From: Anaerobutyricum hallii DSM 3353
GTDB taxonomy: Bacteria; Bacillota; Clostridia; Lachnospirales; Lachnospiraceae
DNA length: 64,000 nucleotides
Assembly: GCF_000173975.1 (NCBI RefSeq)
Contig: NZ_ACEP01000088.1
Location: forward strand, 20,971-84,970
Reading direction: 5' to 3'
Position numbers and translations under genes: made by a program. Of the stretch, positions 26,848-35,410 are shown in pieces. Below the pieces are notes generated by a model. It was not told the origin of the DNA. It searched no databases and was given only the letters and a program-made list of their open reading frames with translations. Within the stretch, counting starts at the first letter, position 1. Every line of letters begins with the position of its first letter.

Positions 26848-27008
26848 AGAGTGTGTTTGAAAAATCATTCCTGCAATCTGCACGCCCCAATTTGCGGTAT
26901 ATTTTGCATTCGTTCAGTTGACGTAGCCCGCTACGCCGTCCTCATTCAGGCGAAATCTTCCACAAATTGTAACGCACATCTTTCAGAAAGAATTTTTTAA
27001 ACACGCGA
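26848..27008. repeat. Compound 160-bp inverted repeat with GAGCGTGTTTGAAAAAT ends (copy 5)
   Basis: The left end carries TAGAGTGTGTTTGAAAAATC, the right end TTTTTTAAACACGCG. The arms are imperfectly complementary along their whole length to a centre at about 26925-26935 (GACGTAGC-CC-GCTACG). The left 37 bases resemble the aroB copy (4482-4520) almost base for base. It ends about 33 bases before the activase gene. The MITE-like architecture is visible; mobility is inferred. Confidence 0.65.
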
Positions 27009-27041
27009 TAGTAAATGTTTATAAAACGAAAGGATTTATTT

Positions 27042-30000
27042 ATGAAAGACGAAAGAAGAAAGGCAGAGCAGCCTGAAGTTCTGGTCGGTATTGATGTAGG
27101 TTCCACGACAACAAAGATTGTGGTTATGCAGACAGGCAATAGTGATTATAAAGTCGTATTTTCTAATTATGAGAGACATCATGCGGATCAGTTAAAGAGT
27201 GTACTTGAGATATTGAAAAAGTTCGATGAAAAAATGCCAGCGCAGAAAGTCAGAGTGTGTCTGACTGGTTCCGGGGCAAAGCCGATTGCGGAAAGTTTGG
27301 GTGTTCCGTTTGCACAGGAGGTAGCAGCGAATGCGATTGCACTTCAGAAAAAGTATGAGAAAGTCGGAACCGCAATTGAGCTTGGTGGTCAGGATGCAAA
27401 GATGATTTTCTTTAAAGAGAGCGAGACTGACCATATGAGAAGTGTTTCCGATATGCGAATGAACGGAAGCTGTGCCGGTGGTACAGGAGCATTTATCGAT
27501 GAAATTGCATCTGTACTAAAAGTTCCGGTAGAAGAATTTAACGCACTTGCGGCAAAGGGTGAGCATGTGTATGACATTTCCGGTCGTTGCGGCGTATATG
27601 CAAAGACGGATATTCAGCCGCTTTTGAATCAGGGAGCAGCGAAGGAAGATCTGGCACTTTCTGCATTTCATGCGATTGCAAAGCAGACAATCGGTGGACT
27701 GGCACAGGGACTTGAAATCGAGAGTCCGGTTGCGTTTGAAGGTGGTCCGCTGACTTTTAATCCGGTCTTGGTTCGTGTATTTTCTGAGAGATTACAGTTA
27801 GAAAAAGAAGATATTTTAATTCCAGAACATCCCGAATTAATGATTGCGGCAGGTGCTGCTTTATCATTAAAGGAAATGTTTGCGGGCAGTAAAAAAGTTG
27901 CCATAGCAGACATATTGAAGAAGTTAGAACAAATTCAGCAGCAAAAAGAAGAAGCCAAGAAAAACGGTATAAATATTTCTTTAGAAAATGAAGAGAAAGC
28001 CAGACCATTTTTTGCTTCTGTGGAAGAGAAGGCTGCCTTTGAAAAAGCGCATGAAAAGAAAAAGATTACATGGAAAAAGCCACAAAAAGGAGAAGTTGTG
28101 CGAGGTTATCTTGGCATTGATGCCGGAAGTACGACAACGAAGTTTGTTCTCCTTTCTGATAATGAAGAAATCTTAGATTCTTTTTATGCACCAAATGAGG
28201 GTGACCCATTAAAGGTAGCAAAGCAGGCACTGATTGATTTAAGAGAGCGTTATAAAGAGGCAGGGGCGGAGCTTGAAATTCTTTCAGCAGGAACAACAGG
28301 TTATGGAGAAATGCTCTTTTCTAAAGCATTTGACATAAAGAATCATACGGTAGAAACGGTTGCTCATGCGAGAGCCGCAGAGAAATATATTCAGGATGCA
28401 TCATTTATTCTGGATATTGGCGGACAGGATATGAAGGCAATCTGGCTGGAAAATGGTGTTATCACCAATATTCTTTTAAATGAAGCCTGTTCTTCCGGCT
28501 GTGGTTCTTTCCTTGAGAACTTTGCGTCTTCTTTGCATATCCCAACAAAAGAAATCGCAAAGACTGCATTTTCTTCAAAGAATCCTGCGGTACTTGGAAG
28601 CCGTTGTACCGTATTTATGAACAGCGGTATTATCACCGAACAGCGAAATGGAAGAACTTCTGAAGACATTATGGCGGGACTTTGCCGTTCCATCATTGAG
28701 AATGTATTTACGAAAGTTATCCGTGTTTCCAATCTGGATTCTCTTGGTAAGAAGATTGTTGTACAGGGTGGAACCTTTGAGAACGATGCGGTTCTTCGTG
28801 CGATGGAAGAGTATGTGGGAAGAGATGTAGTAAGAGCGCCTTATCCTGGAATTATGGGTGCGATTGGAATGGCTCTTATTGCAAAGGAAAAATACGAGAA
28901 AAGTCCAGAAACAGAAGAAATCTGGGATTTACAGAACTTAGATACTTTTTCTTATACACAGGATGCTAATTCCCCATGTCCATTCTGCGGAAACCACTGT
29001 AACAGAACGATTGTGAAGTTTTCTAACGGAAATTCCTGGGTGACAAATAATCGTTGTGAGCGTGGAGAGGTTATCGGTAATCCAAAGGATAAAGAAGTAA
29101 ACCGGCAGGTAAAAGAAAAACTGCAAAAGGTAAATGCAGTGCCAAACCTTTATAAGATAAGAGAAGAGCTGTTATTTAAAGATTATCCACATAATCTTTC
29201 GAATACATATAAAAATGAACATTCTACAGAACATGTCGGGGAAAACATCAAAGAACATGGAAAAGAAAGCACAAAGCAGAGAACAGAAGTCATCGGTTTG
29301 CCAAGAGTATTATCCTACTGGGATACCATGCCATTCTGGAAAACCTTTTGGCAGGCATTGGGATATACAGTACGCATTTCAGATAAAAGTACAAGAAAAA
29401 TGTATGAGGATGGACTTTCTGCAGTAACATCGGACACCGTATGTTTCCCTGCAAAGCTGGTACATGGTCATATAAGAAATCTTGTAAAGCATAAAGTAGA
29501 CCGAATCTTCATGCCATCCGTAACAACAGTTCCAACGGAAAATACGGAAGAAACCAGCCAGTCTATGTGTGCAGTTGTAAAAGGATATCCAATCGTCATA
29601 AGAAACTCAGATAATCCATCTGAAAAATGGGGTGTGCCATATGACGCACCATTGTTTCACTGGTATACGAAAAAAGACCGCCAGAAACAGCTTGTTGCGT
29701 ATATGAGTGAAACTTTTGGAATTACAAAAGAAGAAACTTTAGCAGCCATAAAAGCAGGAGATGCGGCACAAAAGAGTTTTGATACAGAACTGAAAAAGGC
29801 AGGAGCAAAAGTCCTTGAAGATGTACAAAAAGCAGGAAAGTTTGCCGTAGTACTGGCCTCCCGTCCATATCAGAACGATGCATTGGTAAATCATGACCTC
29901 CCGCTAATGTTTACAAAGGCGGGAATCCCAGTACTTACCGCGGATTCTTTACCAGAAGTGAATCGCACAGACCTTCACCGAAGTCGTATTGATGTGGTAA

Positions 30001-31607
30001 ATAATTATCATGCGAGAATGTTATCTTCTGCGATTTTAGCAGCGCAGAGCGAGAATCTTGAATATGTGCAGGTTGTAAGTTTCGGCTGCGGTCATGATGC
30101 GTATTTATCCGATGAGATTGTCCGTATGATGAAAGAAATTTCCGGTAAAACACCGCTCATTTTAAAGGTGGATGAAAGTGATATTCAAGGACCTTTGGGA
30201 ATCCGTGTCCGCTCTTTCTTAGAAACGGTAGAAATGGGCCGAGAGAAAAAGTTAGTCCATGAAGTAAAACCATTAGCAGAGCCATATCCAGTGAAATTTA
30301 CAAAAGAAAGCCGTAAAGAAAGAGTTGTACTTGTGCCAAATACTTCTCACGCGTTCTGCCGTGTCATGTCTGCGGCACTTTCCACACAGGGAATCAAGGC
30401 CATTCCATTAGATATTGGACGAGAAGAAGCTATCCGTCTTGGAAAACAGTATGTACATAATGACATTTGTTTCCCGGCACAGATTGTTATCGGCGAAGCT
30501 TTAGCGGCACTTAGAAGTGGCAAATATGATGGACAGAAAGTTGCCATCGGTATGGGAAAATATGTGGGAGACTGCCGTCTGACACACTATGGCGCTTTAT
30601 TAAGAAAAGCCTTAGATGATGCTGGATATGCCGATGTTCCAATACTGACCAACGATGATGCCGATTCCCATGATATGCATCCTGGCTTTAAAATGAACAT
30701 TTTATCCGCAGCAAGAATTGCATTTGCCCTGCCAATGATCGATGTATTAGAGGAACTTCTTCGAAAAATCCGTCCATATGAACTGACAAAAGGAGATGCA
30801 GATGTCGCATTTGAAAAAGCCTTAGATGAAGTAATCGAAGGCCTTGAAAAACACGGAATTGCAGGAGCAAGAAAGGGCTTTAAAAAGGCAATCACAATCA
30901 TGAAAAAAGTTCGATATGACCGCACCTACTTAAAACAGCAGGTATTAATTGTCGGAGAGTACCTCCTAAACTTCCATCCGGGAGCAAATCACGATATCGA
31001 AGCATACTTAGAAGAAAATGGATTTGAAATTATTGAGGCAAGAATGACAGATGTTATTCGCAAAACTTACTTCTATCAGGATGCCCAGATAAAAGAATAT
31101 CACTTAAATAAACCGATTGACCAGAAGGTATGGTACCGTACCGCAGATACCATCTTTGACTTTGCCCATAAATTGACAGACTCCATTGCCAAAGAACATC
31201 CGCTCTACGAACCAGCCTGCCGAATGGATGAACTCGTAAAAGACAGCGACCCAATCATTCACCATACCTTCGATGCTGGAGAAGGTGTATTAATTCCAGG
31301 AGAAATTCTGCATCATGCCAAACATGGCTGCAAATTCTTCCTCATCCTCCAGCCATTTGGATGCCTTCCAAACCATGTAGTAGGACGAGGAATCACCAAA
31401 AAATTAAAAGAAATCTACCCAGATGTACAGATACTTCCACTCGACTATGATCCGGACGTAAGCTTTGCAAATATTGAGAACCGTCTGCAGATGCTTGTCA
31501 TGAATGCGAAGCAGGCAAAAAGGAGAGTGAGTGTTGTCCAGAAGAAAGAAAATAAAAAGGAAACAGTGAAAAAAGGCAAGATACACAAACAGGAAAGCTA
31601 TTGCTAA
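27042..31607 (+). CDS. Giant 2-hydroxyacyl-CoA dehydratase activase-like protein
   Basis: A protein of 1521 residues. Two successive BcrA/BadF/HgdC-type ATPase domains: the first starts VGIDVGSTTTK (about residue 14) with iron-sulfur Cys in NGSCAGGTGAF; the second starts LGIDAGSTTTK (about 357) with EACSSGCGSFLE. A CPFCGNHCNRT cysteine cluster follows (about 650), then DUF2229-type and dehydratase-like regions ending in a Lys-rich tail. Such proteins are thought to drive ATP-dependent low-potential electron transfer, but the substrate of this fused form is unknown. A His/Glu/Lys-rich insert lies at about 715-745. ATG 27042 (AAAGGA upstream) is the chosen start; no dehydratase subunits are adjacent. 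Confidence 0.85.
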   Translation: MKDERRKAEQPEVLVGIDVGSTTTKIVVMQTGNSDYKVVFSNYERHHADQLKSVLEILKKFDEKMPAQKVRVCLTGSGAKPIAESLGVPFAQEVAANAIALQKKYEKVGTAIELGGQDAKMIFFKESETDHMRSVSDMRMNGSCAGGTGAFIDEIASVLKVPVEEFNALAAKGEHVYDISGRCGVYAKTDIQPLLNQGAAKEDLALSAFHAIAKQTIGGLAQGLEIESPVAFEGGPLTFNPVLVRVFSERLQLEKEDILIPEHPELMIAAGAALSLKEMFAGSKKVAIADILKKLEQIQQQKEEAKKNGINISLENEEKARPFFASVEEKAAFEKAHEKKKITWKKPQKGEVVRGYLGIDAGSTTTKFVLLSDNEEILDSFYAPNEGDPLKVAKQALIDLRERYKEAGAELEILSAGTTGYGEMLFSKAFDIKNHTVETVAHARAAEKYIQDASFILDIGGQDMKAIWLENGVITNILLNEACSSGCGSFLENFASSLHIPTKEIAKTAFSSKNPAVLGSRCTVFMNSGIITEQRNGRTSEDIMAGLCRSIIENVFTKVIRVSNLDSLGKKIVVQGGTFENDAVLRAMEEYVGRDVVRAPYPGIMGAIGMALIAKEKYEKSPETEEIWDLQNLDTFSYTQDANSPCPFCGNHCNRTIVKFSNGNSWVTNNRCERGEVIGNPKDKEVNRQVKEKLQKVNAVPNLYKIREELLFKDYPHNLSNTYKNEHSTEHVGENIKEHGKESTKQRTEVIGLPRVLSYWDTMPFWKTFWQALGYTVRISDKSTRKMYEDGLSAVTSDTVCFPAKLVHGHIRNLVKHKVDRIFMPSVTTVPTENTEETSQSMCAVVKGYPIVIRNSDNPSEKWGVPYDAPLFHWYTKKDRQKQLVAYMSETFGITKEETLAAIKAGDAAQKSFDTELKKAGAKVLEDVQKAGKFAVVLASRPYQNDALVNHDLPLMFTKAGIPVLTADSLPEVNRTDLHRSRIDVVNNYHARMLSSAILAAQSENLEYVQVVSFGCGHDAYLSDEIVRMMKEISGKTPLILKVDESDIQGPLGIRVRSFLETVEMGREKKLVHEVKPLAEPYPVKFTKESRKERVVLVPNTSHAFCRVMSAALSTQGIKAIPLDIGREEAIRLGKQYVHNDICFPAQIVIGEALAALRSGKYDGQKVAIGMGKYVGDCRLTHYGALLRKALDDAGYADVPILTNDDADSHDMHPGFKMNILSAARIAFALPMIDVLEELLRKIRPYELTKGDADVAFEKALDEVIEGLEKHGIAGARKGFKKAITIMKKVRYDRTYLKQQVLIVGEYLLNFHPGANHDIEAYLEENGFEIIEARMTDVIRKTYFYQDAQIKEYHLNKPIDQKVWYRTADTIFDFAHKLTDSIAKEHPLYEPACRMDELVKDSDPIIHHTFDAGEGVLIPGEILHHAKHGCKFFLILQPFGCLPNHVVGRGITKKLKEIYPDVQILPLDYDPDVSFANIENRLQMLVMNAKQAKRRVSVVQKKENKKETVKKGKIHKQESYC

Positions 31608-31640
31608 TAGAATTACTATTTAATTCATTAAGCGAACTAC

Positions 31641-31786
31641 AGACGAAGCCAGCGAACTTCATAAGCCATATTTGTGATTTTAGTCGCGGCGCGTTGAATG
31701 CGAGCGCATAAGCGAACATTCAAACTGCCGCGACTAAAGTCACAAATATGCTCTATTTAGCTTTAGGAGTTCGTCTGCCTTGCAGA
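31641..31786. repeat. Long inverted repeat B (about 145 bp), related to A
   Basis: Left arm from 31641 (AGACGAA...) and right arm to 31786 are complementary over about 65 bases: CATATTTGTGATTTTAGTCG pairs with CGACTAAAGTCACAAATATG with one mismatch. The centre on the minus strand reads GAATGTTCGCTTATGCG, identical to element A. It separates the convergent activase and ribulokinase genes and may terminate both. Confidence 0.75.
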
Positions 31787-31805
31787 CTCACAAATCAGTA
31801 AGGAT

Positions 31806-33476
31806 CTATTCACTTAATCTGTCTTCGCGGATTTTGTTAAGTCTCTTCATTACATCATTTTCTCCAGTTCCAAAATATTTATGTAATGTCTTATATTCCT
31901 GATACAGCTTATCATAAACCGCTACATTATCTGGGTTTGGTTTATAAACCTCATCGCGAACCTTTCCAAGTTTTTCTGCGGCTTCATTTGCATTTTTAAA
32001 TCCAGTAATGCGTTCTGGAGCAGCAGCGATACCAAGGATGGCAGCACCGAGTGCACTTGCCTGATCTGTGCCAGAAATACGGATTTCTTTGTTGCAGACA
32101 TCAGAGTAGATCTGAACGAGCATCTTGTTCTTTGCAGGAATTCCACCACTTAATACGAGTGCGTTTACAGGAACACCAGCATCTTCAAACTGTTCGATAA
32201 TCATGCGGGTACCGTAAGCAGTTGCTTCGATTAAAGAAAGGTAAATTTCCTCTGGTTTTGTAAGAAGGTTCATACCCATAATGAGACCGTTTAAGTTAAA
32301 GTCCATTAATGGAGAACGAACACCGTTGAACCAGTCGAGTGCTAATAAACCACTCTGTCCAGCTTTGTAACCAGCTAATTTCTCTGTGAGAAGCTGATGG
32401 ATGGAGATACCGCGGGAGCGTGCTTCTTGTTCATAGCTTTCTGGCACGCAGTTATCAGTAAACCATGCAAAATGATCACCTACACAGCACTGTCCAGCTT
32501 CGTATCCAAAGTATCCAGGCATAATACCGTCTTTTACAAGTCCGCCAACACCGGCGATACCTGCTTCTGTTTCAGAAAGCATCATATGGCAGGAAGAAGT
32601 TCCAACGATAATCATCATGGTGCCAGGTGTTCCGATTCCACAGCCAGGAAGAGAAGAGTGTGCATCAATGATACCTGTTCCAACAGGGGTGCCGGCTAAA
32701 AGACCGAGTTCTCTTGCCATAGAATCTGTTAAATATCCAGCAGTTTCACCGATAGACTTAATTGGAGCATCGAGTTTTTCTTCTACGATATTTTCCATAG
32801 CAGGATCGAGTGCTTTAAAGAAATCTTTTGTTGGATATCCGCTGTCATGACGATAAAATGCTTTGTAACCAGCGCCGCAGGCACTTCTTGTTTCTTCTCC
32901 AGTCATCTGCCAGATAATCCAGTCAAGAGCTTCCATAAAACGGTCTGCTTCTTTATAAACATCTGGTGCGTGATGTAAAGTTTCTAAAATCTTAGGGATC
33001 ATCCATTCGCTGGATACCTTTCCACCGTAAAGAGGAAGCCATTTTTCTTCACGTTCTTTTGCGATACGGTCAATTTGAAGAGCCTCTTCTTCTGCTCCGT
33101 GATGTTTCCACAGTTTTACATAAGAATGAGGGTTATGTGTGAACTTTTCAAGGTGACAAAGTGGTGTGCGGTCTGCTTTTACTGGAATAACAGTAGAGGA
33201 AGTAAAGTCAACGCCGATACCGATTACTTCTTCTGGAAGTACCTTTTTTTCAGCAAGGACGTTACGGATTGTGATAATTAATCCCTCTACATAGTCCTGT
33301 GGCTCCTGTAAAGCCCAGCCAGAAGGAAGTCTTTCTCCTGTAGGAAGATGTTCCTCCATAACCCCGTGTGGATATTCGTAAACACTAGTAGCGGCCTCCT
33401 CGCCAGTTTCAATGTTTACAAGCAGTGCTCTTACAGAAAGTGTTCCATAATCTACCCCAATTGCATATTTACTCAT
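31806..33476 (-). CDS. araB: Ribulokinase (FGGY family)
   Basis: A sugar kinase of 556 residues matching AraB: N-terminal VDYGTLSVRALLV, HGVMEEHLPTGERLPSGWALQ, GVDFTSST, the second-domain GIIDAHSSLPGCGIGTPGTM with the catalytic Asp, DWFNGVRSPL and the C-terminal ALVLSGGIPAKNKMLVQIYSD. It phosphorylates L-ribulose in L-arabinose use. I chose ATG 33476 because AAGGGAG lies 9 bases upstream; ATG 33485 adds three residues. It is downstream of araM on the minus strand (111-base gap). araA and araD are not in the window. Confidence 0.93.
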   Translation of the reverse strand: MSKYAIGVDYGTLSVRALLVNIETGEEAATSVYEYPHGVMEEHLPTGERLPSGWALQEPQDYVEGLIITIRNVLAEKKVLPEEVIGIGVDFTSSTVIPVKADRTPLCHLEKFTHNPHSYVKLWKHHGAEEEALQIDRIAKEREEKWLPLYGGKVSSEWMIPKILETLHHAPDVYKEADRFMEALDWIIWQMTGEETRSACGAGYKAFYRHDSGYPTKDFFKALDPAMENIVEEKLDAPIKSIGETAGYLTDSMARELGLLAGTPVGTGIIDAHSSLPGCGIGTPGTMMIIVGTSSCHMMLSETEAGIAGVGGLVKDGIMPGYFGYEAGQCCVGDHFAWFTDNCVPESYEQEARSRGISIHQLLTEKLAGYKAGQSGLLALDWFNGVRSPLMDFNLNGLIMGMNLLTKPEEIYLSLIEATAYGTRMIIEQFEDAGVPVNALVLSGGIPAKNKMLVQIYSDVCNKEIRISGTDQASALGAAILGIAAAPERITGFKNANEAAEKLGKVRDEVYKPNPDNVAVYDKLYQEYKTLHKYFGTGENDVMKRLNKIREDRLSE

Positions 33477-33587
33477 TTTGTACATTCTCCCTTCATGTTA
33501 TTTTTTGTATGTATATAAATAATATCAGAGCGCGAAAATATTTACAAGACATGGTTTTTGATTCCTTAGTTTCGTCTCTTAATAAAC

Positions 33588-34946
33588 TTAACAGTTAGCC
33601 TTCTCCCCAAAATAAGCCGCAATCATTTTTGCATACTCATCCAGTAATCCTGTGTCCCAGAGAACCTGCAATAAGGTGAAACGGTCGCGTACTTCTTTTG
33701 CAAGGATAACCGCATCTTCTACGAGTTCTGAAGATACGCCAATCTGTGCCGGATTAATTGGTGCACCAAGACTTGCGAGCAGTTTTTCCATTTCAGCTGA
33801 GGAAGGCAGGCTTTCTTTTATAGTGCGTAAGATTTCCGGCCATTTTTCTTCAAGGATAGCAAGTCGTTTATTTCGTTTATCCAGATTATTTTTTTGTGCT
33901 TTTTCTTCTAAAGCGATAATGCCGGGAGCGGCATCCTGATAGCAGTCTTTTACCTTTTTCTCCCATGCGGCATAATCAAAGGAGCGTTCTTTTAAAGAGG
34001 CAAAATCAAACTGTTCATTTTCCAAGGTTTCATACATTTTTGTGACAGCAATCATACCGATACCAACTTTGATACCGTGTAAAATTGGTTTTTTGCCTTC
34101 TGCCTGGAACTTCATTTCCCAGTAATGAGAAAGATGATGTTCGCTTCCGGAAGCCGGACGGGAATTGCCGACAAAACTCATAGCGATACCGCTTAATACG
34201 AGAGCTTCTGTAACTGCCTTTACAGCATCAGGGTTGCGGTCTTTAATTCGTGTACTTTCTTCCACAACGATTTCTACAGCCTCTTTTACCATATCTGCAA
34301 TATGGCTGCAATAATATTCTCCTGTGATAATGTGTGCCATTTTCCAGTCTAAAAGGCAGGTGTATTTTCCAAGAATATCTCCAAGACCTGCCGTAATCAT
34401 TTCCATCGGTGCGGCAGCGAGAATATCCGTATCTCCAATGACTGCCAGAGGAACATGAGCCTGGTAAGTAGTTTTTACATAATTTGTGATGAGGGCAGCT
34501 CCAATTGATACAAAACCGTCCATAGAAGGAGCGGTAGCGAATACCATGTAGTCAAGCCCAAGCTGGAAACTGGAGAATTTGCAAAGGTCATTTAACGTTC
34601 CGGAGCCAACAGCAACAATAACGTCACAATCTCTGGAAAATGCCATCATTAAAGAACCGAGAGTTTTTTCGTCAGGAATCAGTTCTTTCTCATTAAAAAT
34701 GTATTTTTTATAGGAAATACCAGCCACATCTAACTTTTCAGCTGCCAATGCTCCGGCAGCCGCCCATGTATTTACATCAGCAACGAGGAAAGGTTTCTTA
34801 TATCCAAGCGCTTCAATGTGTTTTGGAAGACGGCTTACGGCATCTTTATCGATATCTACAATTTTAAGATTTGTCTTATGTTCTTTTCCGCATGTGCAAT
34901 CCATGCTGTGACCTAAGTAGTCGTTTAAATTGATTTTTTTTGCCAT
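33588..34946 (-). CDS. araM: sn-Glycerol-1-phosphate dehydrogenase, AraM/EgsA type
   Basis: A protein of 452 residues of the iron-containing alcohol dehydrogenase fold. Motifs: VIVAVGSGTLNDLCKFSSF (nucleotide binding), ATAPSMDGFVSIGAAL, AAPMEMITAGLGDILGKYT with metal ligands, and SGSEHHLSHYWEM with His ligands. AraM of B. subtilis reduces DHAP to glycerol-1-phosphate. An N-terminal CTCGKEHKT cysteine motif precedes the fold. The start at 34946 follows GGAGGTTATT. It forms an operon with araB, as in Bacillus ara operons. The reason for pairing a G1P enzyme with arabinose genes is not known. Confidence 0.9.
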   Translation of the reverse strand: MAKKINLNDYLGHSMDCTCGKEHKTNLKIVDIDKDAVSRLPKHIEALGYKKPFLVADVNTWAAAGALAAEKLDVAGISYKKYIFNEKELIPDEKTLGSLMMAFSRDCDVIVAVGSGTLNDLCKFSSFQLGLDYMVFATAPSMDGFVSIGAALITNYVKTTYQAHVPLAVIGDTDILAAAPMEMITAGLGDILGKYTCLLDWKMAHIITGEYYCSHIADMVKEAVEIVVEESTRIKDRNPDAVKAVTEALVLSGIAMSFVGNSRPASGSEHHLSHYWEMKFQAEGKKPILHGIKVGIGMIAVTKMYETLENEQFDFASLKERSFDYAAWEKKVKDCYQDAAPGIIALEEKAQKNNLDKRNKRLAILEEKWPEILRTIKESLPSSAEMEKLLASLGAPINPAQIGVSSELVEDAVILAKEVRDRFTLLQVLWDTGLLDEYAKMIAAYFGEKANC

Positions 34947-35055
34947 GATAAATAACCTCCATATGTATTGTTTTGTATGTTTTTTTACCTGTCTATTATG
35001 TAATGGGGTGATTAAAATGACGGGTAAATACTGTGTTGTTGTTTTGATATTTCTC

Positions 35056-35083
35056 AGTATACTCACAAAAAATCATCCGTCAA
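35056..35083 (-). promoter_or_regulatory. Promoter for araM-araB (minus strand)
   Basis: On the minus strand TTGACG (35078-35083), 16-base spacer and TATACT (35056-35061), giving a leader of about 100 bases before araM. Confidence 0.65.
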
Positions 35084-35098
35084 TATGGGCGGAAACCG

Positions 35099-35113
35099 TT
35101 GATTACTAATCAA
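35099..35113. promoter_or_regulatory. Operator 1: perfect 15-bp palindrome TTGATTACTAATCAA
   Basis: The palindrome is perfect around a central base and stands 15 bases upstream of the araM -35 element. The same 15-mer recurs at 35184-35198. It is probably the binding site of the divergent LacI-type regulator. Confidence 0.75.
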
Positions 35114-35127
35114 AATCATAGTACAAT

Positions 35128-35145
35128 TAATCAAGAAAATGATTA
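35128..35145. promoter_or_regulatory. Variant operator-like inverted repeat TAATCA-N6-TGATTA
   Basis: The half-sites are the same as in the 15-bp palindromes but spaced by six bases; it lies between the two perfect copies. Further TGATTA half-sites occur at 35226-35231 and 35244-35249. Confidence 0.45.
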
Positions 35146-35182
35146 GTAAAAATGCATGGAAAAACAGGAGAAAACCAGTTGG

Positions 35183-35199
35183 TTTGATTACTAATCAAA
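35183..35199. promoter_or_regulatory. Operator 2: TTTGATTACTAATCAAA
   Basis: A perfect 17-bp palindrome containing the same 15-mer as operator 1; the centres are 85 bp apart, close to eight helical turns, so both sites face the same side of the DNA. Confidence 0.75.
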
Positions 35200-35410
35200 A
35201 GGAAAATGGGAGAGCGGTGTGATTCTGATTAATTTTTAAAAAATGATTAGCGATATGCGGTACAAAGAGAAATAAAGATAGAAATACAGTTTTGATTTAT
35301 CCTTTTTCAGAGGTGTCCTGCAGGTGGAGAGTATGTCATGAAGATATGGAAAATGTTTTTGCTTAAAGTAAAATAAATTTACAGAGAATATAATGTAGAG
35401 GAAGTATAGA

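Noticed and set aside
26717..26860. 47-codon frame with one membrane helix ending in the repeat (LECV stop)
   Set aside because: Its ATG overlaps the probable start of transcription after TATAAT at 26708-26713 and no ribosome site fits. GGAGG at 26735 points to an out-of-frame ATG with only 10 codons. I kept it only as a parallel to the aroB end.
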